Of a stretch of DNA of 64,000 bases, positions 29,944 to 40,047 are shown in pieces. Made by a program: the position numbers and the translations under genes. The notes under the pieces are model-generated. The model did no database searches, was not told the DNA's origin, and saw only the letters and a list, made by a program, of their open reading frames with translations. The DNA comes from an uncultured Gammaproteobacteria bacterium (GTDB taxonomy: Bacteria; Pseudomonadota; Gammaproteobacteria; CAMYKB01): the NCBI GenBank assembly GCA_947258875.1, contig CAMYKB010000023.1, positions 1 through 64,000 on the forward strand. Reading direction: 5' to 3'. How positions within the stretch are numbered: position 1 is the stretch's first letter; each line of letters begins with the position of its first letter.

Positions 29944-31644
29944 ATGAGTAGTACCTCAGAGGGCTCGCTGGCCAACAGGCCACAAGCACTGCTCGCGGGT
30001 TGTCTACGCTGCCCGAACGCCTGGAGCATAAGTGCGATCGGCGTTGCAGTGCTATTGGCCCTGCCGATACTCACGGTACTCAGCTTCCTGCTACAACCCG
30101 CCGGCGAAGTCTGGCAGCACCTCGCGAGTACAGTCCTGAAGGGTTACATCAGCAATTCGCTATGGCTAATGCTGGGTGTCAGCATCGGTACCTTGAGTAT
30201 CGGAATCTCCACCGCCTGGCTGTGCAGCATGTGTGAGTTCCCGGGCCGCCGCCTGTTCGAGTGGGCCCTGTTGCTGCCGATGGCCATCCCGGCTTATATC
30301 ATTGCCTACACCTATACAGGCATGCTGGACTACGCAGGCCCCGTGCAAACCTGGCTGCGCAGCTTGTTTGGCTGGGGTTTCGGTGAATACTGGTTTCCTG
30401 AAGTACGCTCCCTGCCTGGCGCTATTGTTATGTTATCGCTGGTTCTCTACCCCTATGTCTACCTGCTCTCCCGAGCCGCATTTCTGGAGCAATCGGTATG
30501 TGTACTGGAAGTCAGCCGTACCCTGGGAGCTAGCGCCTGGCAATCGTTCAGGCGCATCGCGCTACCAATGGCACGGCCCGCCATCATTACCGGGTTGTCG
30601 CTGGCACTGATGGAGACACTGGCCGACTACGGCACCGTGAAGTATTTTGGTGTCAACACCTTTACCACCGGCATCTTCCGCACCTGGTTCGGCCTGGGCG
30701 ACAGCGCCGCGGCCGCGCAGCTGTCTGCGGTACTATTAATGTTTGTATTTACATTAATTCTGCTGGAACGTTGGTCACGCAGACGCGCACGTTTTCACCA
30801 CACCACGCGCTACAGCTCTCTACCACGCTATGAACTCAAACGCAGTGCCAGATGGCTTGCCCTCGCAGCCTGCGCAATACCATTGATTCTCGGCTTTGTG
30901 TTACCCGCGGGGCAACTGCTGGTGTGGAGCATTGAAACCGCCGAAAAGATGATCGACAGCAGTTTCCTGACACTCACATTACACAGCCTGATGCTGGCTG
31001 CCAGCGCTGCCGTCATCGCGTTGCTACTGGCGTTACTGATGGCTTACAGCAAACGCATCCGCGGTACACAAGCCTCGCGATTCGCCATCAATCTCGCCGG
31101 TATGGGTTATGCAATACCCGGCACGGTCATCGCAGTCGGCGTGATGCTACCCTTCGCAGCAGTGGATAACAGCCTCAACGACTTTATGCAAACGCGCTTC
31201 GGTGTTTCCACCGGCCTAATATTGAGCGGCACACTGGCTGCCCTGCTGTTCGCCTACACCGTACGTTTCCTGGCGGTGTCCCTGCAAACGGTGGAAGCCG
31301 CATTGGGCAAGATCAACACATCGATGGATGACGCCGCACGTTCACTCGGCAACAGGCCACGTGAAGTCCTGACACGCATTCATATGCCGATCATGCGCGG
31401 TAGCCTGCTGACAGCCCTATTGCTGGTGTTCGTCGATGTCATGAAGGAATTGCCCGCCACCCTGATCCTGCGCCCATTCAACTACAACACACTTGCAGTA
31501 CGCGCCTTCGAACTGGCATCTGATGAACGTCTGGCTGAATCCGCCAGTGCAGCACTTATGATAGTGCTCGCCGGCATTATTCCGGTTATCCTATTAAGCC
31601 GATCCATCAGTCAGTCGCGCCCAGGGCATGAGCACCAAGCTTGA
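29944..31644 (+). CDS. fbpB: Iron ABC transporter permease, FbpB-type
   Basis: Two-repeat permease with TM segments and EAA-like loops (EVSRTLGASAWQSFRRIALPMARPAIITG; MDDAARSLGNRPREVLTRIHMPIMRGS). Confidence 0.93.
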   Translation: MSSTSEGSLANRPQALLAGCLRCPNAWSISAIGVAVLLALPILTVLSFLLQPAGEVWQHLASTVLKGYISNSLWLMLGVSIGTLSIGISTAWLCSMCEFPGRRLFEWALLLPMAIPAYIIAYTYTGMLDYAGPVQTWLRSLFGWGFGEYWFPEVRSLPGAIVMLSLVLYPYVYLLSRAAFLEQSVCVLEVSRTLGASAWQSFRRIALPMARPAIITGLSLALMETLADYGTVKYFGVNTFTTGIFRTWFGLGDSAAAAQLSAVLLMFVFTLILLERWSRRRARFHHTTRYSSLPRYELKRSARWLALAACAIPLILGFVLPAGQLLVWSIETAEKMIDSSFLTLTLHSLMLAASAAVIALLLALLMAYSKRIRGTQASRFAINLAGMGYAIPGTVIAVGVMLPFAAVDNSLNDFMQTRFGVSTGLILSGTLAALLFAYTVRFLAVSLQTVEAALGKINTSMDDAARSLGNRPREVLTRIHMPIMRGSLLTALLLVFVDVMKELPATLILRPFNYNTLAVRAFELASDERLAESASAALMIVLAGIIPVILLSRSISQSRPGHEHQA

Positions 31645-32686
31645 AGTCAATGCTATCCACGTTGCCTACCGCAACAAAACCGTCGTTTTCGATACCTCGC
31701 TGCAACTTCAAGAGGGCATGATCGGCTGCCTGCTAGGCCCTAGTGGCTGCGGCAAGACCACGGTGTTACGCGCTATCGCCGGTTTTGAGCCTGTCACTAA
31801 AGGCGAAATCATACTTGATGCACAGACCGTCAGCCTCCCTGATGTAACTGTGCCACCCGAGCAACGCCGTGTCGGCATGGTGTTCCAGGATTTTGCGTTA
31901 TTTCCGCATATGAATATCAGCGACAATGTCGGCTTCGGCATTCGTCACCAGTCCGCTCATGAACAATCTCAGCGCAGCGCCGAGTTACTGGAACTGGTCG
32001 ACCTATCTGCTCACGCCAGAAAATACCCGCATGAACTCTCGGGCGGCCAGCAACAGCGTGTCGCCCTGGCGCGCGCCATGGCGCCGCGCCCACAAATGCT
32101 GCTAATGGATGAGCCTTTCTCCAGTATGGATGCAGAACTACGCGAGGAACTGGCCGGCGATATACGCGCCATACTCAAACAAGAGAACATGACTGCAATA
32201 TTGGTCACACATGACCAGTTCGAGGCCTTTGCCATGGCCGATGAAATCGGCGTAATGCAGGCAGGCCGTATTGTGCAATGGGATTCGGCCTACAACCTCT
32301 ATCATGAGCCGGCCACCCGCTTCGTGGCCGATTTCATCGGACTCGGCACTATGCTCAAGGGCAAGGTGCTCAGCGGTAACCAGATCGAGACCGAGATAGG
32401 CATACTCGAGGGCAATGTGGGTGACGGATTTGAACAGAGTGAAGAGGTTGAGATCCTGGTGCGGCCAGACGATGTGGTTCATAACGATGCCAGCCACATG
32501 AAGGCAATCGTCACCGAACGCCAGTTCCGCGGGGCCGAATTCCTCTATGAACTGCAGCTGCCCAGTGGTGCGGAGCTGCTGTGCTTCGCCCCCAGCCACC
32601 ATGATCACAAGATCGGTGAAAGTATCGGCATTACCATAGATATCGAACATCTGGTAATGTTCAAGCTTGCGTCTCAAGCCGCGTAA
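31628..32686 (+). CDS. fbpC: Iron ABC transporter ATP-binding protein, FbpC-type
   Basis: LLGPSGCGKTTVLRAIAGFEP...LSGGQQQRVALARAMAPRPQMLLMDEPFSSMDA. Confidence 0.95.
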   Translation: MSTKLEVNAIHVAYRNKTVVFDTSLQLQEGMIGCLLGPSGCGKTTVLRAIAGFEPVTKGEIILDAQTVSLPDVTVPPEQRRVGMVFQDFALFPHMNISDNVGFGIRHQSAHEQSQRSAELLELVDLSAHARKYPHELSGGQQQRVALARAMAPRPQMLLMDEPFSSMDAELREELAGDIRAILKQENMTAILVTHDQFEAFAMADEIGVMQAGRIVQWDSAYNLYHEPATRFVADFIGLGTMLKGKVLSGNQIETEIGILEGNVGDGFEQSEEVEILVRPDDVVHNDASHMKAIVTERQFRGAEFLYELQLPSGAELLCFAPSHHDHKIGESIGITIDIEHLVMFKLASQAA

Positions 32687-32792
32687 TAACTGTGACAGAT
32701 AACCCAGCAGGACAGATCCACGAATCATTGCGCTTGACCTGCGTCGGCTCAGGATCAACAATCGGGAATGCGTTTACCCTAGGGGGATTGAT

Positions 32793-33194
32793 ATGTCTGC
32801 AACCATGAACATGACAACCAAAAAATCCACCAGCCTATTGCTTGCTGGCCTGCTCGTGCTGATTAATCTCACGCCAGCCTATGCCGGCATTGTTGGCACT
32901 CCGGATCTACTGGATGAGCAACGCCTGCTTGCAGAGCGACAAACGATTATAACTGCTCTGCAACGCGAGGAAGTACAGGCATTGCTGATCCAGCGTGGCA
33001 TCGATCCCTCCCAGGCAACGCAGCGCATCCAACAACTGACAGCAGTCGAAGTTGAGCAGCTTGCACAACACATTGATCAACTACCCCAGGGTGCGGGCGC
33101 TGCCGAAGTTATCCTGATCATCTTCCTGGTGTTCCTGTTTACCGAACTGACCGGTATAACCGACATCTTCCCGGGCATCGACCCGGTGCGGTAG
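32793..33194 (+). CDS. PA2779-family small membrane protein (copy 1)
   Basis: TPAYAGIVGTPDLLDEQRLLAERQTIITALQREEVQALLIQRGIDPSQATQRIQQLTAVEVEQLAQHIDQLPQGAG... plus C-terminal TM. Confidence 0.8.
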   Translation: MSATMNMTTKKSTSLLLAGLLVLINLTPAYAGIVGTPDLLDEQRLLAERQTIITALQREEVQALLIQRGIDPSQATQRIQQLTAVEVEQLAQHIDQLPQGAGAAEVILIIFLVFLFTELTGITDIFPGIDPVR

Positions 33195-33220
33195 ACGTAG
33201 CACAGGTCACGGACAGCTCA

Positions 33221-33604
33221 ATGCGTAGCTTGCATAATAGTACGGTTCTGGCACTGTTGATCCTGAGCCTGTCTGTGACACAAGTTGCCCCTGTAGCACA
33301 TGCCGGACTGGTCGGCACTCAAACCCTGCTGACAGAAAACACGGCTCAACAGCAGCGGCAACAGATTTTGACTGCTCTGTCGCGTGATGAAGTCAAGCAG
33401 GCACTGACGGATCATGGCGTCACACTGGATCAGGCACAGCTCAGGATAGAGCAGCTAACCGATGTTGAAATCCGCAACCTCGCAGAGCGATTGGATGTAC
33501 TGCCTGCCGGCGCCGGTGATGCCGCTGCGGGTATCGCCATTGCTGCGCTGATACTGATTATTCTTGAACTGCTGGGTGTCATCGATATCTTTACGCAGTT
33601 CTAG
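33221..33604 (+). CDS. PA2779-family small membrane protein (copy 2)
   Basis: AHAGLVGTQTLLTENTAQQQRQQILTALSRDEVKQALTDHGVTLDQAQLRIEQLTDVEIRNLAERLDVLPAGAG... plus C-terminal TM. Confidence 0.8.
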   Translation: MRSLHNSTVLALLILSLSVTQVAPVAHAGLVGTQTLLTENTAQQQRQQILTALSRDEVKQALTDHGVTLDQAQLRIEQLTDVEIRNLAERLDVLPAGAGDAAAGIAIAALILIILELLGVIDIFTQF

Positions 33605-33614
33605 CTGCAGGCGG

Positions 33615-34637
33615 TTGAATACCCGTAAAAATTCTGTTCGCCGACTCGCGGGCATTTTATTTTTTGGCGGTTTGCTATCCGCATGCGCAACCCCGCAAAC
33701 ACGTGCCCTGCTGGATAATCCACAAGAACTGCCTCAGCAAACGCTCATCGCAACCGCTTTTTACCCACAGCAGGAACATTTTTGCGGTCCGGCAGCACTG
33801 GCAACAGTGTTGAACTATCACGGTCTGCACGAAAACCAAACCGCACTCGCTGATCTGGTATATTTGCCGGCACGCCAGGGCAGCCTTCAGGTGGAGATGC
33901 TGGGTGCGACCCGTAGCAAGGGGCTACTCGCCTACGTCATGGAGCCCCGGCTGGACCACCTGTTGCGCGAGGTCGCCGGCAAACGACCGGTCATCGTATT
34001 GCTGAACCTGGGCCTGAGCTGGTATCCACGCTGGCACTATGCCGTAGTCATCGGTTATGACCTGCAGGCGCACGACATCATTCTCAACTCCGGTACACGC
34101 GAACATTATAGAATGCCGCTTAGCACGTTCGAACATACCTGGCGGCGCAGCCAGTACTGGGCATTGCTGCCCTTGCCGCCATCACAACTGCCTGCCGAAG
34201 ACCAGCCGCAGAGCTATTTGCAGGCAGCAGCGGACCTGGAAGAAATCGGCAACACACAGGTGGCGTATACTGCCTACCAGAGCGCGCTCACGCGCTGGCC
34301 CGACAATGTGATTGCCAACATGGGATTGGGCAACACTGCCTATACACTGCACCGCTATGGCGTAGCTGTGCAAGCGTATTCGATGGCACTGGATTCCAAT
34401 CCATCTTACGCACCCGCCTATAACAACCTGGCGGTTGCACTCTCTGACATCGGCTGTAAACCAGAGGCAATCCAGGCGGCGCAGTGTGCAATCCGTCTCG
34501 ATAGCTTCGGACGTGACGACTTCAGACTAACGTTGGATGAGGTTACAACAGCTGCCCAGAAAAACTTAAAATTAGTAAACTGTCCTGCGATTGAATGTCC
34601 TGATCACAAAGCACACGCCGAGTCAGACGCCCAATAA
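33615..34637 (+). CDS. PA2778-family C39-like cysteine peptidase lipoprotein with TPR repeats
   Basis: Lipobox FFGGLLSACAT; QQEHFCGPAALATVLNYHG; C-terminal TPRs (ANMGLGNTAYTLHRYGVAVQAYSMALDSNPSYAPAYNNLAVAL). TTG start at 33615 is a guess; the ORF opens at 33564. Confidence 0.82.
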   Translation: MNTRKNSVRRLAGILFFGGLLSACATPQTRALLDNPQELPQQTLIATAFYPQQEHFCGPAALATVLNYHGLHENQTALADLVYLPARQGSLQVEMLGATRSKGLLAYVMEPRLDHLLREVAGKRPVIVLLNLGLSWYPRWHYAVVIGYDLQAHDIILNSGTREHYRMPLSTFEHTWRRSQYWALLPLPPSQLPAEDQPQSYLQAAADLEEIGNTQVAYTAYQSALTRWPDNVIANMGLGNTAYTLHRYGVAVQAYSMALDSNPSYAPAYNNLAVALSDIGCKPEAIQAAQCAIRLDSFGRDDFRLTLDEVTTAAQKNLKLVNCPAIECPDHKAHAESDAQ

Positions 34638-34640
34638 ATC

Positions 34641-34767
34641 CGTTATTTCCGCGCAAGCGGGGATCCAGCGAGCAAAGTACAGTTGTTTACTAGACTCTCA
34701 TCTCGGCTTAGGCGTCCTGCGTCGCCCTATCACCTACTTCCCTGTAGGCGTGCGCGGGAATGACGCG
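34641..34767 (+). repeat. Dispersed ~130-bp repeat, copy A
   Basis: Aligns along its length to the reverse complement of 58723-58860; ends cgttatttccgcgcaagcgg / gcgcgggaatgacgcg are complementary. Confidence 0.75.
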
Positions 34768-34849
34768 TTTGTGAAACGGTAGTGACTGACACCCCAAGTC
34801 TAGTATCATAGTCGCCCAGACTTATCGCCATCACCACGGATTCAAACGC

Positions 34850-36556
34850 ATGTCCAAAAAAACAGCTCCCAAAAAGAAATCCACTCGCCACTTTTCAGCA
34901 CAAATCGTCGATGGCGTGGAACGCGCACCCAGCCGCTCAATGCTGCGCGCCGTTGGCTTCAAGGACGAGGACTTCCGCAAACCGCAGATCGGTATCGCCT
35001 CCACCTGGAGCATGGTCACCCCCTGCAATATGCATATTAACAAACTCGCGGATGAAGCCGCGGCTGGCACCGACACCGCCAAAGGCAAAGCGGTGATCTT
35101 CAACACCATCACCATCTCGGATGGCATTTCGATGGGCACCGAGGGCATGAAATATTCGCTGGTGTCGCGCGAAGTAATTGCCGACTCGATTGAAACCGTC
35201 GTGGCCTGTGAAGGCTTTGATGGCGTAGTTGCCATCGGTGGTTGCGACAAAAACATGCCGGGCTGCCTGATTGCTTTAGCGCGCCTGAATCGTCCCTCGG
35301 TATTCGTGTATGGCGGCACCATCCGACCGGGCTGCCACAATGACAACAATGTCGATATCGTCTCGGTGTTCGAGGCCGTCGGAGCACAGGCCAGACGCCA
35401 GATCAATCTCAAGGAACTCAAACAAATTGAATGCGAATCCATTCCGGGCCCGGGTTCCTGCGGCGGCATGTACACCGCGAACACCATGGCCTCGGCCATC
35501 GAAGCGCTGGGCATGAGCCTGCCCGGTAGTTCGGCACAGGAAGCGGTATCCACTGCCAAGCTGAAGGACTGCAGCGGGGCTGGCGCAGCAGTGATGCAGT
35601 TGCTGAAAAAAGACATACGTCCCAAGGACATCATGACGCGCAAGGCCTTCCTCAATGCTATTACCGTGGTGATGGCGCTCGGTGGCTCCACTAACGCCGT
35701 GTTACACCTGCTGGCAATGGCACATGCAACTGGCGTAAAACTCACGCTGGATGATTTCACCCGCGTTGGCAGAAAGACCCCGCTGCTCGCTGATCTGCGC
35801 CCCAGTGGTAAATACATGATGTCCGAGTTGATCAAGATCGGTGGCATACAACCGTTGATGAAAATGCTGCTCGATGCCGGGTTGTTACACGGTGATTGCC
35901 TGACGGTCACCGGTAAAACGCTTAAACAAAACCTGGCAAATGTGAAGCCCTACCCCAAACGCCAGAAGATCGTGAAACCGCTGGACAAGCCCATCAAAAA
36001 AGACGGTCACCTGGTGGTTCTTTACGGCAACCTGGCACCCGCAGGTGCCGTCGCCAAGATCTCCGGCAAGGAGGGCTTGGCGTTCACTGGCAAGGCGCGT
36101 GTTTTCGCCTCCGAAGAAGAAGCACTAAAACGCATTCTCGACGGTACCGTCAAAAAAGGCGATGTCATCGTGATTCGTTACGAAGGCCCCAAAGGCGGAC
36201 CCGGCATGCGCGAGATGCTGGCACCGACGTCTGCCGTCATGGGTAAAGGCCTGGGCAAAGACGTGGCGCTGATTACCGATGGACGCTTCTCCGGGGGCAG
36301 TCACGGCTTTGTTGTTGGCCACATCACACCAGAAGCGGCAACCGGCGGTCCGCTGGCAATCGTCAAGAACGGCGATGAAATCACCATCGATGCCGTCAAA
36401 CGCGAACTCAATCTCAACATCAGCAAGACGGAGATGCAAAAGCGCAAGGCCAAATGGAAAGCACCCAGGCTGCGTTACACGCGTGGCGTGTTGGCCAAGT
36501 ACGCCAATCAGGTCAGTTCGGCTTCCGAAGGCGCTGTCACCGACAAGGACTTATAA
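34850..36556 (+). CDS. ilvD: Dihydroxy-acid dehydratase
   Basis: [25 protein letters not shown]...[21 protein letters not shown]...[29 protein letters not shown]. Confidence 0.97.
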   Translation: MSKKTAPKKKSTRHFSAQIVDGVERAPSRSMLRAVGFKDEDFRKPQIGIASTWSMVTPCNMHINKLADEAAAGTDTAKGKAVIFNTITISDGISMGTEGMKYSLVSREVIADSIETVVACEGFDGVVAIGGCDKNMPGCLIALARLNRPSVFVYGGTIRPGCHNDNNVDIVSVFEAVGAQARRQINLKELKQIECESIPGPGSCGGMYTANTMASAIEALGMSLPGSSAQEAVSTAKLKDCSGAGAAVMQLLKKDIRPKDIMTRKAFLNAITVVMALGGSTNAVLHLLAMAHATGVKLTLDDFTRVGRKTPLLADLRPSGKYMMSELIKIGGIQPLMKMLLDAGLLHGDCLTVTGKTLKQNLANVKPYPKRQKIVKPLDKPIKKDGHLVVLYGNLAPAGAVAKISGKEGLAFTGKARVFASEEEALKRILDGTVKKGDVIVIRYEGPKGGPGMREMLAPTSAVMGKGLGKDVALITDGRFSGGSHGFVVGHITPEAATGGPLAIVKNGDEITIDAVKRELNLNISKTEMQKRKAKWKAPRLRYTRGVLAKYANQVSSASEGAVTDKDL

Positions 36557-36564
36557 GCACGCGC

Positions 36565-37164
36565 ATGCGCGAACGCAAGCAACTGTTGCGTCGACAGGCC
36601 TATGATGCCCGCAACACACAGACGCATAAGGATGAGCGCAGCCGCATCATCGTCGATAAGCTGATTAACCTGCCCGAGTATCATGCCGCCGATACCGTAA
36701 TGTGGTACCTGCATCACCGTTCGGAAGTGCGCACACAAGACGCCGTGCGAATCGAACTCAAAGCCGGCAAAAGAATTATCGTGCCCTACTGTACAAAGGA
36801 TGAAAACGGCGACAACAAACTACACCTCTGGCATCTACACAGCCTGGAGGAAATGGTCGAAGCTAGCTGGGGACTACTCGAACCCCCCAAGGAGCGCTGG
36901 GGTGAGCACGGCCGTGAACCCCACCCCCAGGAACTCGACCTCATCATCGTACCCGGCGTCGGCTTCGATCGTAACGGTGGACGCATAGGCAATGGCCAGG
37001 GTTATTATGATCGCCTGTTGGCACAGGTACGCGACGACACAACGCTGATCGGAATCTGCTTCGAAAGCCAGCTACTCGATGCGATCCCACACGATACGCA
37101 TGACGTATACATGGGCAAGGTTATTACCGAAAAAACGGTTTACCCAGGGAACGTTATGGAATAA
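36565..37164 (+). CDS. 5-formyltetrahydrofolate cyclo-ligase
   Basis: MRERKQLLRRQAYDARNTQTHKDERS...LIIVPGVGFDRNGGRIGNGQGYYDRLL. Confidence 0.92.
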   Translation: MRERKQLLRRQAYDARNTQTHKDERSRIIVDKLINLPEYHAADTVMWYLHHRSEVRTQDAVRIELKAGKRIIVPYCTKDENGDNKLHLWHLHSLEEMVEASWGLLEPPKERWGEHGREPHPQELDLIIVPGVGFDRNGGRIGNGQGYYDRLLAQVRDDTTLIGICFESQLLDAIPHDTHDVYMGKVITEKTVYPGNVME

Positions 37165-37304
37165 GCGGTTAAGCCAAATCAACATAAGTGGCGGCATGCA
37201 AACGTTGCAGATAATCAATCGAGTCTGACCTTTCCCCATTGATTTGTGCGCGACCAATATTAAGCCCCACCCGGGCCATTATCGGACAAGGCTGCATCAT
37301 CGAT

Positions 37305-38336
37305 TTAGCGGCTAACTCTTATGCCATATGTCCCGGTACCATGGGACCGATTGTAATGTCGGATTTGCACGAAGTACTGCCCCGGCGAAAGATCTGCCAC
37401 GATTCTTGAATTGTAGCCATCGCCACCATCGTCGTCTTCGGCGATAACGTGGGTCTGACTGTTCGGGCCAAACAGCTTCATGACCAGGTCCGTATGCCCG
37501 TCGGTTTCAACTGTATAACGGCCACCGCTATCAGCATTGAACCTGAAGATATCCTCTTCGCCTGGTTGCCCGATACTGGCTGCCGTGGATGACAAGTCAA
37601 TTACAGAAAGATCAGTAGCCACTGGTGGCACACGTCCAGGGTATGCTTCCTCGCTGGCGATAAAGGCCTTGTCCATGTCCGACAGGGTTTCATTGCGCCG
37701 GGTTCCGGACCCGTTCGCCACCCACTCATCCGGAAAGAAGTAGAGCATGATCGAGTGGCCATCAAACGCAGTTCCACGTATCTGGTCTGCGCTGTATTTC
37801 CTGAACACATTGTGCTCTATTTGTTCCAGCGACCAGTTATTCGGCGGCCCGCTCAGATCCCTGATCACCTCTTCCCGGTTCCATTCAATACCACCTGCGG
37901 GATTCTGGTGCTCGTGCGCAAGGCCGATGGCGTGACCAAACTCGTGCGCCGCCGTGCCGCCGTCGAGAAACCCGAGATTCATGGTAGGTTGGTCCGCAGG
38001 TATCTGTGTGGCATCGGTACCAATATACGACCAGGCGCCATCGTTGGGATCAAAGGTGATGCGGATTTCCGCATCGGGCGCGTTATTGAAATCAAAACTC
38101 AGGTTAGCGTGTGCTGCCCACCATGCAGCCTGCTCCTTGACCAGGGTCTGCTGGCTACCGGTACCACCTATAAACCGGACACTCAGTGTTGAGCCTGTTA
38201 GCCACAGTTTGCCAGGGATGATTATGGCACGCGATCGACCTTCTAGACGAATCGTATGTTGGGGTCTCGTAAGATCGTGCGGTAGGATTTTATCGAAACA
38301 GATTTGTCGATCACTTGACATGATGGTGCCCTCCAT
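37305..38336 (-). CDS. Astacin-like zinc metalloprotease with C-terminal PPC-like domain
   Basis: TAAHEFGHAIGLAHEHQNPAGGIEWN zinc site; C-terminal DIFRFNADSGGRYTVETDGHTDLVMKLFGPNSQTHVIAEDDDGGDGYNSRIVADLSPGQYFVQIRHY typical of pre-peptidase C-terminal domains. Confidence 0.88.
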   Translation of the reverse strand: MEGTIMSSDRQICFDKILPHDLTRPQHTIRLEGRSRAIIIPGKLWLTGSTLSVRFIGGTGSQQTLVKEQAAWWAAHANLSFDFNNAPDAEIRITFDPNDGAWSYIGTDATQIPADQPTMNLGFLDGGTAAHEFGHAIGLAHEHQNPAGGIEWNREEVIRDLSGPPNNWSLEQIEHNVFRKYSADQIRGTAFDGHSIMLYFFPDEWVANGSGTRRNETLSDMDKAFIASEEAYPGRVPPVATDLSVIDLSSTAASIGQPGEEDIFRFNADSGGRYTVETDGHTDLVMKLFGPNSQTHVIAEDDDGGDGYNSRIVADLSPGQYFVQIRHYNRSHGTGTYGIRVSR

Positions 38337-38939
38337 AGTTATTCAACACCTGTAACAACCCAGAAACAGGTCAGTCCCTACGTCTTAAGTGTAGAGCATA
38401 TCTCGCAGATATAAAGTGTGAAATGTCACGTGATCAGCCAGCTACACGAGTAGTATCTGATAAACCTTGGTAGCGGATAATAAACACAAAGAACAGTTAG
38501 ATAACGCCTCTCCTGGATCTCCCTTGCCCTAAGCAATAGGAAAATATTTTTTCAGTTAGGGTACGGTTACACCGTTCTGTTCTGCCCTGATCTTGAGCTA
38601 AGTCAACGTTGCATCACCGCTTTGGTGATACAAACTTAAATGATACGCAAAACCCATCTGTACGGGGAGTGAATACACTACTTATCCACTCTGATTGCGT
38701 GGCTGGTAGCGAAGCGCAGGGTTGTTATACACAGCAAGGGCTGGCGATCCCCAAAATCCGCCAACAGTATGAAATCCCGGAAAATTTCTTAGCGAATGAT
38801 TTGGTAGCGCATAGTAACTGATTAACGATCGCCTACTTCGATTTAGCCTGGCAATACCGTTGCTTAGTGTAGCGCAACGGAATCGCGGGCAGTAGTCGAA
38901 GGGCAACCCGGTATCTCCTGATCGATCAAGGAAGCCTTA

Positions 38940-40043
38940 GTGAAAGCGTATTTGACAATGCTTCTGCGTACCGCATTAGCGATTTTCCTACTGCATCTGC
39001 CGGCGAGTGTTCTGGCCGAGGTCGAAGGAAATTGCACGATGTGTCACAAGTATCCCGGATTCGGGAGAATGGAGCAGTTACCGGGGGAAGGAAAAGGAAA
39101 AATCGAGCGCATCTTTTATATCAATAACGAGTTGTTTGAAGCTTCCTACCACGGCAAGATCCATTGCGGGAGTTGTCATACAGGCGTAGACCGTCTTCCC
39201 CACCCTACTTTGGAAAAAGTCGATTGCGCGTCCGACTGCCATATCCTCGATCCCTCTTCAAACAAGCCCTTTTCTCATAAAAAAATCGTCGAGGATTTCA
39301 ATCAAAGCGCCCATGGAAAAGACGGCTCCAGGACAAAAGATAAAAGTGATTTGCCGGTATGTAAAGACTGTCATAGCAACAAGCCGTACCACACCAGTGT
39401 CGCCGAGCGGCTAGGTGCAAAGGAATTTATGAATGTATGTCTGGAGTGTCATCAGTCTGAAAATTTTGTAGCTCGTTTTTATGAGCACATGATATACCGC
39501 ACATCGAAAAGAAGGCCTTCGAAAGACGTTATTAAGCTCTGCAGCACCTGTCATGCAGACCAGGAACTGATGGCCAAGCACGAACTGGACGTCGTTATCG
39601 GTTTTAGCGCAACGTTCCATGCCAAGGCCATATCCTATGGCAACGAAGAAGTGGCGAACTGTCTGAGTTGTCACGCACCGTATCAATTAGGGTTTTCGCC
39701 TCACAGGATAATCAGTCACAGAAATGGAACCTCGCCAGTAAGTGCTGAAAACAAAATCACAACCTGCCGTCAATCCGGGTGCCATACGGAGGCAGGTGAA
39801 GAGTTCGCCGCAGGGGGCAGAGTACATCCGTCTCCAGGCATGGTTCGCATTATGGCCGGTATCAGCAGCGCTGAAATCGACGCGGACGAACTTGACAATG
39901 TCAGCGCTTTCCAGGCGAAGGTAACCGGCTGGATCCAGCTCTTCTATAAAGTATTGATCGTTGTTGTCATCGGTGGCCTGGCATTGCATCGGATACTGGA
40001 TATGTATGCATCAAGGCGTGAACGACGCACGAGAGGACACTAG
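38940..40043 (+). CDS. Membrane-anchored multiheme c-type cytochrome
   Basis: Signal peptide; six CXXCH motifs (CTMCH, CGSCH, CKDCH, CLECH, CSTCH, CLSCH) plus CASDCH and CRQSGCH; C-terminal TM. Confidence 0.92.
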   Translation: MKAYLTMLLRTALAIFLLHLPASVLAEVEGNCTMCHKYPGFGRMEQLPGEGKGKIERIFYINNELFEASYHGKIHCGSCHTGVDRLPHPTLEKVDCASDCHILDPSSNKPFSHKKIVEDFNQSAHGKDGSRTKDKSDLPVCKDCHSNKPYHTSVAERLGAKEFMNVCLECHQSENFVARFYEHMIYRTSKRRPSKDVIKLCSTCHADQELMAKHELDVVIGFSATFHAKAISYGNEEVANCLSCHAPYQLGFSPHRIISHRNGTSPVSAENKITTCRQSGCHTEAGEEFAAGGRVHPSPGMVRIMAGISSAEIDADELDNVSAFQAKVTGWIQLFYKVLIVVVIGGLALHRILDMYASRRERRTRGH

Positions 40044-40047
40044 CGTA

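Noticed and set aside
34831-35910. 359-aa minus-strand ORF
   Set aside because: Entirely antisense to ilvD, serine/low-complexity-like translation, no family resemblance; a shadow ORF of GC-biased codons.
38609-38821. 70-aa plus-strand ORF in the long gap before the cytochrome cluster
   Set aside because: Possible decayed gene fragment, but no family or transposase signature I could support.
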